From Daldinia sp. FL1419 (lineage: Eukaryota; Ascomycota; Sordariomycetes; Xylariales; Hypoxylaceae), in the NCBI GenBank assembly GCA_025201765.1, contig MU623424.1, positions 1 through 64,000 on the forward strand: a DNA stretch of 64,000 nucleotides. The letters run 5' to 3'. The notes below the pieces were generated by a model. The model was not told the origin of the DNA. It saw only the letters and a program-made list of their open reading frames with translations, and did not search any database. Below are positions 50,065 to 60,934 of the stretch, piece by piece. Each line of letters begins with the position of its first letter. Positions within the stretch are counted from its first letter, which is position 1. The translations under genes were made by a program, and so were the position numbers.

Positions 50065-53000
50065 TGTTCTTCTGAGTGAGCACTAGACTATCGCGAATAC
50101 CTCTCGTCTATTAGAAAGCTAAGCTGCATGAAACCTGTGAGACTATCCTATTGTATCACCATATAATCAATCCTCGGAGTCGTTCGATTCGGAGCTTACA
50201 CAACAAATACCCCATGTGGAACTTGTACGGGTAGTATTTAGCCTCAAATTGTCTTTTCGTCTGTATCATTTCATTTATAACTATCCGGTCCCGATGTTTG
50301 GACTCCGGCTATTTACACGAGAACCCGGATTAGTACTCGAACTCATTGACGGTATAAACAAGCCTATGGCATATTCAATTTTCATATCGTATTTGGCTTT
50401 TCTTGCCTAGACGCCTCTCTTAATGCCTCTATAACGTCCAGAACGGACACGGTGAAAATTAATCAAAATACCTATAGACCGTACGTGAGGCACATTTGAA
50501 GAGTATAACTACCTAGCCAGAGCTGCTCTTTCAATATGTCGGAGGATAGGGGACAAGCTGAAGTCCGGTTGCACTCATCGTGGGGCTCATGGTGGCTTAG
50601 CCCGGTAGTTATGTTGTGTTGGGATGCGATTTGCGCTGATTGCTTCCGAATTCTCTAAGCCTACTCCAGTGAGAGGTTATACCTAAGACTTATGGCATAT
50701 TGCTAGAATAAGTTAGGGGTTTTGAAAAAGACGTATTGTATTTATAATCCGCAGCACATTGGCGTGCTGGAATATTATGTGATCTTATCAGATGTTTTGA
50801 CCTTGGGATCTCGGGTTCGGATATGCTCGAGGCTCATCCACTTAGCACTCGATGATATTAATACATACAATAATCCCGAATGGAGGAGATCCTTCTAATA
50901 TTATCTAAGAATATCAGCCTTGCGTCTACTTCAAGTCTGCCTTGTCTGATGGTAATCAAATTAGTGCACCCGTGTATATACAATTTAATCTCGAGCAGTT
51001 CCATACTTGTACCCATCCAGACACCAAAATGAAGCTCAGGTCGAAACAGCAAGTGAAATTACGATAGACTATAGTTCTATGTAGTATCTAATTTTGGTTT
51101 GATTATGTGGCTTATTTTCTCTTTGAATTCAATCTTTCGTCGTGAAATGTGTAAACATTATCCAATATCAACGCATCCTCTACTGTAGAAGCGGTTTAGA
51201 TGCGAGACCATCCCCAACCCCAAGTGCATATGGTTTCTATGAAATAAAGAGAATATTTCTTGTCTTGGTCTTGTCTGTAAACCTCGAAGCCACCTCCAGT
51301 ACCTCACTTCAAATATTGTATTATAAGCTAAAGCATTGATTATCAGGTAGGTACTCAAAATAATTACTTATGTTTAATTGAATCTCGTCCGGAGTGTAAG
51401 ACATACGTACCATATACCACCAAGAGAAAACAACCGTCTTTGGATGCACAAATATATTCAATTCATCTGTTACCGCCGTCCTACGTATGCACCGTTCTAC
51501 AGGCTGCAACTTCTCTTCCGGAGGAAGAGCATAGCCACCGTAATGTTACTTTAGTATGGTGTGATAAGGCGTTCTCTCGGTAGACTTTGTATAGAGTTCC
51601 CCTTACTATCTACAGCTGCAATAACTCGGGGGCCCTTTATAGGTTACAACTATACTACAATGCTAACGTTGATCTCGATATCATGCAACTATTTGATTAT
51701 TGTTTCACTCCTTTCCTTATTACTAGAAAATATCGAAGGGCAGTTAAAGATTGAGCTGAAATGCGTGGTACCCTCATATATCTAAACTTGAATAGACTGT
51801 ATATTAGCTAGGGCCCTTATCATCTGCCCTGGCTTTCTCGCCCGAATGCGTATAAGGAGGCTGTGCATGATAGCACCAAACTAGCTTGATCTAGAATCTA
51901 CCTAGGTATCTTAATGAAGTCTCCTAAAGTGTTACCTACTTCCTTTGATAGGACCCGGGCTACCAAAATGAAGAACGCATTCCGAATCATACCGAACTTG
52001 ATCAGATACCGCCAATTATCATTATATCTGGGCCATTTATGCGTATTAAAACTCCCTTAGAAGGAGTCAAGTACTGTAAGTATGCTTCTTCGATGGCTTT
52101 GGGTTTCTATGAATATGCATTAACCCTATTCGGCGTTTGATATATCAACTTGGGTCCCTAGTCAAAAACGTCGTTCACAAGCCGGAACCATTGCATTACC
52201 CCTAACTGTCGATAATCGTGCAATGTCCTGATAAACGACGTCGGAATCTTCGGGCTACTTTAATATTTCACAAAAGATGTTTTTTCGGCGTACGTCTCTT
52301 TGGTATTCACCCCTGAAATTTCCATGCTTGCTTAAGGTCCCGTCCATCTTAATTACCAAAGTTGGGCACTTTCTTACTGGGCTTTCTATGCCTTCCGAGT
52401 CTGCCTTGCTCGGGGGATATTCTCTAATTGACACAAGACGACCCCGTCAGCTTGTGAATCACAAGCTGCCTTCCTATTCTTACCTCCCTGATTAGTAGCG
52501 GACCGCGGAAGATGTCTTACGATGTTCCACGCCGTAGGTTTGGTAGCATCCCCTCACAACGGCCGATAATTGCTAGATATAGGAATACCGACGTGTAACT
52601 AGCGTCTATTGTATCATCGTGGAATGAACGACTACCGGCTACGGAAAGTAACAAGAGATTTGTTTGAGCAGAAGCCTAACCTAGGTACTATGTAGGTAGG
52701 TAGTGGAAAAGCTACCTTGCCTACAACTCTGGTATTCTATCCACTCTCTCCACAAAGATGGCCACATTTTGTGGGCCTTTCACGCTTAACTAGCGGCTTA
52801 CGTGGTATATCATCAATGGTATATAAGGGTTAGTATCCAAGGCGCGACGACTATGCGTAGTATATGCCACGGGATTATAGGCCAATGCGTACTCTGGGTA
52901 CCTTGAACATACACGTTAATGAAATTGCTGTTAGGACTCTACATAGCATATGTAAGACATCTAAAAATGGGGAGCATACCCCGTATATATGACTCCGTAT

Positions 53001-53212
53001 CTTCGTAGTTAGGTCAGAGTTCCTTGCAGAACGAGCAAGTTGTATCCATGCTTCTTGCTCCGCCTTGTGACAGCTGTTCAACAACGTAGTAGGCATCATA
53101 GGGCGCCACGAGTAAAGTATTTAGCGCCGTTATTTAACGTAGACGTTTGTGAGAATGTAGTTTCAAGATGTTATAAATCACTTATATAAAATCCACAAAA
53201 AGAAACCAAAGG

Positions 53213-53252
53213 AAAAAAAAAAAAAAAAAAAAGAGAGAGAGAGAGAGAGAGA
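53213..53252. repeat. (A)20-(GA)10 compound microsatellite
   Basis: A run of about 20 A continues directly into about ten GA dinucleotides in non-coding sequence. Confidence 0.9.
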
Positions 53253-53333
53253 AAACGATACTTGTAATACGTCATTGCCAATAGACTATCTAAGCCAAGT
53301 GATGATGAATATTCTTAGCATTGTTTGTCTAAA

Positions 53334-53528
53334 CCTGGGCATTTTCGATTGCTACACAAGTTGTCTCCGCCTTTCTGTTGGTCCGTCGGGTTGTGACCAT
53401 CAAACCCGAATCAAAGTAAGGGGGTGCATCTTCAATGGTGGGTGAGTAGTAAGTGTTGTTGACCCATGCATCAACAGGGTAACCTCGGGAAACGGGCAGA
53501 TATTTTTTTGATGGTTTAATAGGCATTA
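53334..53528 (-). CDS. Possible small ORF or exon relic
   Basis: An ATG frame of about 64 residues beginning MPIKPSKKYLPVSRGYPVDAW and containing NNTYYSPTIEDAPPYFDSGLMV. Its amino-acid mix looks more protein-like than neighbouring frames, with no low complexity. There is no recognised domain, no clear splice partner, and the surrounding sequence is otherwise empty. It could be a short unknown gene, a decayed exon or chance. Confidence 0.2.
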
Positions 53529-53646
53529 TCAGGTGCAAAAGGTACCTACCTAACCTATGGAGGCGACTAGTTGAAGTCGGATTAATTCGGTACAACTACC
53601 TACCACCTACCTAGGTAGGTAGTCGTTCTGTATGAATGTCGTTACG

Positions 53647-53697
53647 AAGGAAAAAGAAAAAAGAAAAAAAAAAGAAAAAAAAAAGAAAAAAAAAAAG
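53647..53697. repeat. A-rich (A5-12 G)n tract
   Basis: Runs of 5-12 A interrupted by single G, immediately after a CCTACCTAGGTAGGTAG motif (53606-53622). Confidence 0.85.
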
Positions 53698-54909
53698 GAA
53701 AAGCGTGTTGACGACCCAAGCGAATTTCGCTCGTGAATCGCGACGCCGTCTTGGAAACGGGCCACGGACCCGGCTTTTGAAATTCAAATCACATCAGGAA
53801 TCTAGATTGGATAACGCTAATAAAGCAGATCGGTCATGTAGGTATGCATTGAACCTATACACATGCTAGTTAGTAGGTAGGTATGTTGAATGTGCGTATC
53901 GCTCATCTCTTTAATTGGTCGAATTCGTATCAAATGTCTACACAGCCTCACTCGGATCCCTTCTTGGCATAAGGGTCCTAGGAACACCAGAAATCTTTCC
54001 TCTTTTCGTACTTTTTTATTCCCTTAGACCGCTGTATTGGTATCCGTTAATCGTCAGAAAGTGGAGGTTGCATCCATCAAGTATCTACAAATCATATTTT
54101 GAATATTATCCAGTCGCTTGTGTTTTGGTAAAATGCCCATCCCTTCGTCGTGGCGGCAATCTTCATGAGGAAAAACACTGGGAGTTTTATATTCGAAAGA
54201 CAGGCGGCCTCCTACTCAGCATTTCGCCTCTCGCTGCGTCATCTGTTTAAATCCAGACACTGCCCAAGACACATTTTCAACCACTGCGCCCCGGTCTAGG
54301 TGTCTAGTAGATGTTTAGATGCCTGGACGGCGTGCAACTGATTATTCCGCACTTTGAAATTTACTACCCTCTGAGAAAGTCACGTCCCCCCTTTTCTAAA
54401 CGCGTACTCTCCATCTAGTATATCACAAAGCAGAGCAAGCTATAGTCTGCATTACGACAAGGGTCCGCCTCCCAAGTACCTAACCAAGTTACCAGACATT
54501 CCATGGTACCTTCAACCTGGTGCTTTGCCATTAAGATACTCCGCTTTTGCACAGCCTTGAGCCAAGGTCTTATCGTCACTCTAGGATAGCCAGCTAGCCA
54601 GTCTGGTCTGGGGGCAACATACAACGACACCCCTTCCTTCGGCCTCGGTAAAGTGGACTTTTTTTTTTTTTTTTTTCAAACGGTGAGCCTTGACGGAACG
54701 TCAGCATGTGCTCTTTAGGCCTCACAGCCATCAGATCTGCCTTTTATATGATACTCCCTCACCGAGAGATTCTGTCCCCGAAGCCTACGTGATTATACTC
54801 GATGGTATCCTGAATAATAGGTAATACATACAGTCATCATAACCCCATGACCTACTTCGCATCTACTTATCTATTCCAATAATACCCATAACTCTACAGT
54901 TTCATCGCC

Positions 54910-57900
54910 ATGGCGAGCAATAGTCTGGCGCCGCCTACGCTAGCCATCGATACTCAAACGCGTCCAAGGAGTGATACTAATGAGACCAGGGCGGTAACGC
55001 CGGCTGGGTCTTTCGTGTCGAATATTTCGACCATATCGAATCCCTTTTTAACTCCAGCTCACTCCAACCCTTTCAGAACGCCGGTTCCATCTGATTGCGG
55101 GTCAAGCGTGAGGTCAGTTGATCTCGATGCAGCTCTCCGTCCGGATCCCGGCACCGAGGCAGATTTCCAGGTTGAGAACAATCCATTCGCTTTCACACCG
55201 GGCCACCTAAACAAGCTCCAAAATCCAAAATCTTTATCTGTATTTCGAGCATTAGGAGGCATATCTGGAATAGCGCGCGGGTTGCAATCTGATGTCAACG
55301 CCGGGCTAAGCGTTGACGAGACAAACGTCCGGACATCTATTACGTTTGAACAGGCCGTACGGAGAACGTCAGATAAGTTTATAGAATCACCGGAACGAGC
55401 AACACTGCCCGGATCAGATTCCTTCGTTGACCGGGTAAGGGTTTTTGGGAAGAATATCCTACCAGCGAAGAAGGCCACACCAATATGGAAGCTTATGTGG
55501 AATGCCTACAACGACAGAGTCATTATCCTGTTAACTGTCGCCGCAATAATATCGCTGGCGCTCGGTCTTTACGAAACTTTCGGGACGACGCCTGAGCCAG
55601 GAGCACCGCCATCTGTGGACTGGGTTGAAGGTGTTGCAATCATTATTGCTATACTCATCGTTACATTAGTAGGATCACTGAACGACTGGCAAAAGGAACG
55701 AGCTTTTGTCAGGCTCAACGCCAAGAAAGAAGACCGCGAGATTAAAGTTGTTCGGTCGGGAAAGTCACACGTGATCAACGTTCACGATATCCTAGTTGGA
55801 GATGTTATACACCTAGAACCTGGCGACCTCGTTCCCGTCGATGGGATCTACATCAACGGCCATGACCTAAAATGCGATGAGTCTTCAGCTACGGGCGAGT
55901 CGGACGCCATCAAAAAGACGCCGAGTGGTCAAATTATGGAAATACTAGAATCGGGTGGCAGCCAAAAAGGTCTTGACCCTTTTATTATTTCAGGATCCAA
56001 GGTGCTTGAAGGTTTTGGCACGTTTCTCTGTACTTCAGTTGGTGTTAATTCCAGTTTCGGAAAGATCATGATGTCTGTTCGGACAGACGTCGAAGCGACT
56101 CCTCTCCAGAAGAAACTCGAAAGACTCGCCGTCGCTATCGCAAAACTAGGTGGTACTGCTGCCGGTCTCCTCTTCTTCGTGTTGCTATTTCGCTTCCTCG
56201 GCGGCCTCTCAACGGACACTCGCACCAGTTCAGGGAAGGCTTCTGCCTTCTTGGACATTCTAATCGTGGCCGTGACTATTATTGTTGTGGCTGTACCCGA
56301 AGGGTTGCCCCTGGCGGTTACGTTGGCCTTAGCCTTCGCCACCACTCGATTACTGAAGGAGAACAACCTCGTCCGTGTGTTACGCGCCTGTGAGACAATG
56401 GGCAACGCCACCGCAATCTGTTCCGACAAGACAGGAACATTGACAACCAATAAGATGACAGTTGTCGCGGGCAAATTTGGCCAGTCAAGCTTCGCCAAAC
56501 CCGACAGTGAGAAACCAGGCGTCCAGACCGTCTCCCAATGGGCGAATAGTCTTCCCCAAAAGACCAAGGACGCCATCATCCAATCAGTGGCTATTAATTC
56601 CACCGCCTTCGAGGGTGAAGAAGCTGGTCAGTTCGCATTCATCGGCTCAAAGACCGAAACTGCACTACTTCAGCTCGCGAGGGATTATCTAGGGATGCAA
56701 TCACTGGCCGAAACCCGGGAAAACGAACAAGTAGTCCAAATGATGCCTTTTCACTCAGCTAAGAAGTGCATGGGTGCGGTTATTAAGCTGCGAGACAACT
56801 CCGGGTATAGACTCCTAGTTAAAGGAGCATCGGAAATTCTATTAAATTATTGTAACACGAAAGCAGATGTTCAATCCCTTGCCACAAGCGAGCTTTCGAG
56901 CAGCAATCGCAATGATTTAAAATCCGTAATTGACTCTTACGCAAAAGGATCGTTGAGAACAATCGGAATAGTCTACAGGGACTTTGAAAATTGGCCGCCT
57001 GCCGAGGCCGAGATGGAAGATGGCCATGTGCGGTTCGACTCGGTTCTAAAGGGCCTGGTTTGGTTTGGCTTGGTTGGAATTCAGGATCCTGTGAGGCCTG
57101 GTGTACCTGAAGCCGTCCGAAAAGCTCAGCTCGCCGGTGTCGTAGTTCGGATGGTTACCGGAGACAACGCTGTTACCGCCCAAGCTATCGCAACCGAATG
57201 TGGTATTTATACCGATGGACTTATTATGGAAGGTCCTGACTTCAGGAAGCTTAGCGAGGAGGAAATGGATGCTAAACTACCAAAGTTGCAAGTCCTTGCA
57301 CGCTCGTCGCCTGAGGATAAGAGGATTCTGGTCGCAAGGCTTAAGGCTCTTGGAGAGACAGTGGCTGTTACTGGAGACGGTACCAACGACGCGCCAGCCC
57401 TCAAAACCGCTGATGTCGGTTTTTCGATGGGTATCTGTGGAACTGAGGTTGCCAAGGAGGCGTCGGAAATTGTACTGATGGACGACAACTTTGCTTCAAT
57501 TCTCACGGCTCTTAAATGGGGACGAGCAGTCAACGACTCCGTCCAAAAATTCCTTCAGGTGAGTCCTAGACAAACATGGCACAGAATAAATATTCTGTAT
57601 AATACTTACTGGTCTCTCTCTAGTTTCAAATTACCGTGAACATCACCGCTGTTTTTCTTGCCTTCGTATCCGCCGTTGCCGACCCCGAAATGCATTCCGT
57701 ACTCACTGCCGTGCAACTACTCTGGGTGAACCTCATCATGGATACATTCGCAGCTCTTGCACTCGCAACCGACCCCCCAACCGAAAAAGTCCTTGACCGC
57801 CAACCTCAACCGAAGAGTGCACCCCTTATTACCACCAACATGTGGAAAATGATTATCGGGCAAGCAATTTATCAACTTGCCGTCACATTTGTTCTTCACT

Positions 57901-58514
57901 TCGCCGGTGCTTCTATCCTAGGTTATGATCCCAACAACCAAACCCAGAAGACAGAGCTCAATACTATGGTATTTAACACATTCGTGTGGATGCAAATATT
58001 CAACGAGTTCAACAACCGACGCCTAGATAATAAATTCAACATCTTCGAGGGCGTACATCGCAACAAGATTTTCATCCTAATCAACTTTATTATGGTTGGT
58101 GCTCAGATCGCCATTATCTTCGTGGGGGGCGCAGCGTTCGAAATCACTGCTATTAATGGTATTCAATGGGCTATTTGCCTTGTCGCAGCAGCTATTTCGC
58201 TCCCGTGGGCCGTTGTCATACGCCTATTCCCAGACGAATTGTTTGCTAGGATTGTTCATGTTATGAGCACACCCGTCGTCGCTGTATATGAAGGTTTTAC
58301 CAAGATCTGCGCCAAGTTCGGTGGTGTCCTTAGTAAGATGTTCAGGACAAAAAAGGCGGAATCATCATCAGAAGAAAAGCAAGAAAGCAATTTACCAACA
58401 CAACAGAAAGAAGCGGCTCCCGAGATTATTGTCTCTCAGGGAAACGACGGCATCCTTTCGAATAATAGCCCCGAAATACATATAATAGAGGATTTGGAAC
58501 AAGGACGACGGTAG
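54910..58514 (+). CDS. PMC1: P-type calcium-transporting ATPase (PMC1/PMCA type)
   Basis: Exons 54910-57558 and 57624-58514 give 1179 residues. Motifs come in the expected order: TGES in the actuator domain (328-331), PEGLP in helix M4 (463-467), the phosphorylated Asp506 in CSDKTGTLT, KGASE in the nucleotide domain, TGDNAVTA, and TGDGTNDAPALK (821-832) at the hinge. VNLIMDTFAALALATDPP in M6 is typical of plasma-membrane/vacuolar-type Ca2+ pumps. An N-terminal Ser/Thr/Pro-rich region (about 150 residues) and an about 85-residue charged C-tail flank it. In fungi such pumps load Ca2+ into the vacuole or expel it. The intron lies after FLQ in the start of M5 and is canonical. The first ATG matches fungal homologues in length. 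Confidence 0.95.
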
Positions 58515-59056
58515 AATAAGTTATAGGCCTAGGTTCTTACCAGGCAAATATAGCCATGGTTACTTATTGTATAGTAGTTACCTAGTATATATGCTATTTA
58601 GCAACTCTTTCTTTTTTTTTTTGGTGCTCATATGATAGCATTTACATACTAACAGGAAGACATCGTCGAAAATATTGATCCCCATGATTCATAATTCATA
58701 AACATGAAAATATGTGGCAGTGATACTAGGAACTATGTAAATGTTTATACACAGTGTCAGAAAGAACAATTAAACGAAGATCATACGCAGAGTGAACATT
58801 AGAAGTAGCAACTGCGTAGCAACTACGCTACCATAAAATAGCCATATAATCAATGGCATCGAACCCATAACGCTTAGGTAACCTCCTAACTTCCAGCGGA
58901 GTTGAGCATTGCGGACAAGTCACATATGGGAATATCCCTGTTCCTACTGTAGCCACATGCACAGTCCAGTCCCCACTTATCGATGCATATGGATTAGGTA
59001 AGGTATAGACTGCCTAACTGCGAAAGCAATCAGCATGCACGCATGGCTCGAGATAG

Positions 59057-59084
59057 GTACATGTAGGTATCTACCTACATGTAC
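59057..59084. repeat. Perfect 13-bp inverted repeat
   Basis: GTACATGTAGGTA, a 2-bp spacer, then its exact reverse complement TACCTACATGTAC. It is flanked by further TACC/GGTA motifs. Confidence 0.9.
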
Positions 59085-60656
59085 TTACCAACCTACTGAT
59101 CACAATTGACATATTTAAATCAGGTAGGTGCCATATGTATCTTCTATTGATTCAAAGTGTAAACGTTGCAAACAAGTACGTACTCGTTGATTGTAGGGAA
59201 GGAACTCGCCTACCTAATGGTAACGGTAATTTAGGTGGGTATCACAGTATCCAAGATCATGTATGGTCTGGTCTGTGCCCTGTAAAAAATGTAGGTACTT
59301 TTTACTATTTACGCACATATATGCACGGTGCTCAATTGTACAACAATCAATTAGCACTGTACTTATTCTTACTCTGGTTATTTCCATTGGGCTTCTTTTT
59401 TTTTTTTTTCTCTTTGGAATTTAAATCAGCTGGATCAGGTAAGTACGTACCTACCTATTTACCAGATCTGCATGTGAGACTGTTCTGTGATCGAAAATCT
59501 GGAGAACCCTGTAAATACTACTTTCGGAAGGTGGGCTTGATTATGAGCCAATCAAAAATCGACAATCAGGTTCGTTGCTCAATTCAAGTTCATATTACAT
59601 AATCAGTCCAACCACCAGAGTCACTATACACATATCAAATACGCATCTTTCGACTCGCAATCGTATCAGCGGACTAATGAATCACAATTTTAAGAAGGTA
59701 TTTGCACAGTTAAATCGAGCTGTCAGGTCCAATGAGCATTTTTTATCTTCGACAGCTGGCCATTAGGTAGTTACGTAGCTAATAACCGAATCGTGTATTA
59801 CTTCGCAGCATTTTAAACGGTTATAATGTTTACATCGATGCTTTACTTGATACATGACCTACTGGAATCGCATCCCCGTAAAAGAAAACCTGTAGCACTG
59901 CGTTGAGTGCCATTGTAGCTTTATAAGGGTTGTCAGGGTACAGTTCTTCCCGATAATCTGGCATTTTAAGTGGGAGGATCTGGTGATCTTAGATGGACAT
60001 TTAAACTTTTTGTACAATCATCAAATTTGGTGTTTGTGATTTTACTTCGATAGTATCTACCAACTGTTACCTGGGGTGAGTTGAAAGTTGATCCAGGTTT
60101 TCGTAACAAAGAAATTTAAATCAAAGTGAGATTCAAGAAGCCTCTCCCGCAGGATCAGAATCAGTCCCTCGTCAAATAATAAATTCAGGAACTAATCATT
60201 AGCCACTGTAAAAAAACATTTGTGGAAGGTACGCGTGAAATATGATTAAAATGCAGTAACTACCTGAATCAGGTGAATAATATGAACTGTGGGTGGTTGG
60301 TTCGACCCACAGCACATGATGTACCTTTGGAAACTCGAGCATCGCGACTGCCTCACTTTACCCTATGTATGTACTTGTACCTACATCCACACCTAAATAT
60401 ACGTAGTAAGGTAGGTACCTACCTACCTAAGATAAACTTTTCTGATTCGAAAAAAAAAAAAAAAAAACCAAGCTGTTGCCGTAGTTGCAAATGCACCTGC
60501 ACTTGCACCTGCAATTACGACTGTGACTGCTACTGATTATTCCACAATCACTGATGCAAACTTTCTCTATTTATTTCTACTCACTTTCCACTCAAAACTT
60601 CTCTCCTCTTCCTTCATCCTTTTCTTCCCACAAGTTAAACTGTAACAATCGTTCGT

Positions 60657-60690
60657 CTTCGCCTTCGCCTTGGCCTTCGCCTTCGTCTTT
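60657..60690. repeat. CTTCGC-like hexamer array
   Basis: About five imperfect copies of CTTCGC/CTTGGC, about 250 bp before the start of the terminal gene and probably within its promoter or leader. Confidence 0.8.
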
Positions 60691-60934
60691 GACAAACTAT
60701 TCGTTACATTATCGCACAACGCATTGATTGATTTATCAATTGATCTCTATTGATCTTTCGATCCAAACAATCAATGTATTTCACTTGACTATCAATTCAT
60801 CTCGTCTAACCATATTGATCATTGACTCAATTGACTCATTGATCCTACCCATTATCATTCACCTTCTCCCCTTATTTTCCATGCACCCATCCGTCACCTT
60901 TCTATTATCACATTGATTGACCAAGTCTTTCATC

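Larger units (their letters stand above)
50065..54909. other. Gene-poor intergenic region
   Basis: 4.8 kb with no supported gene. It has TAGGTACC-like motifs (51900-51910, 52678-52705, 53540-53560, 53596-53622, 53870-53886), an A20/GA tract (53213-53252), an A-rich AAAAG tract (53647-53697) and a T18 run (54659-54676). Short frames occur on both strands. The only one with coding-like composition is at 53334-53528 on the minus strand. The right 200 bp should be the calcium-pump promoter. Confidence 0.55.
58515..60934. other. Intergenic region with palindromic GTAC/TAGG motifs
   Basis: 2.4 kb with no convincing gene. It includes a perfect 13-bp inverted repeat (59057-59084), TAGGTACC-type motifs (59430-59460 and 60408-60430), an A18 run (60450-60467) and a CTTCGC-like hexamer array (60657-60690). 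A 155-codon ATG frame at 59135-59602 reads through a T-run and TAGGTACC-type motifs and is judged spurious. Confidence 0.55.

Noticed and set aside
53915..54250. 111-codon plus-strand frame before the calcium pump
   Set aside because: It starts with TTG, shows no domain and lies in otherwise empty sequence. Chance is the simplest explanation.
59135..59602. 155-codon plus-strand ATG frame
   Set aside because: It crosses a T-run (poly-Phe) and several TAGGTACC-type intergenic motifs, and has no domain or splice partner.
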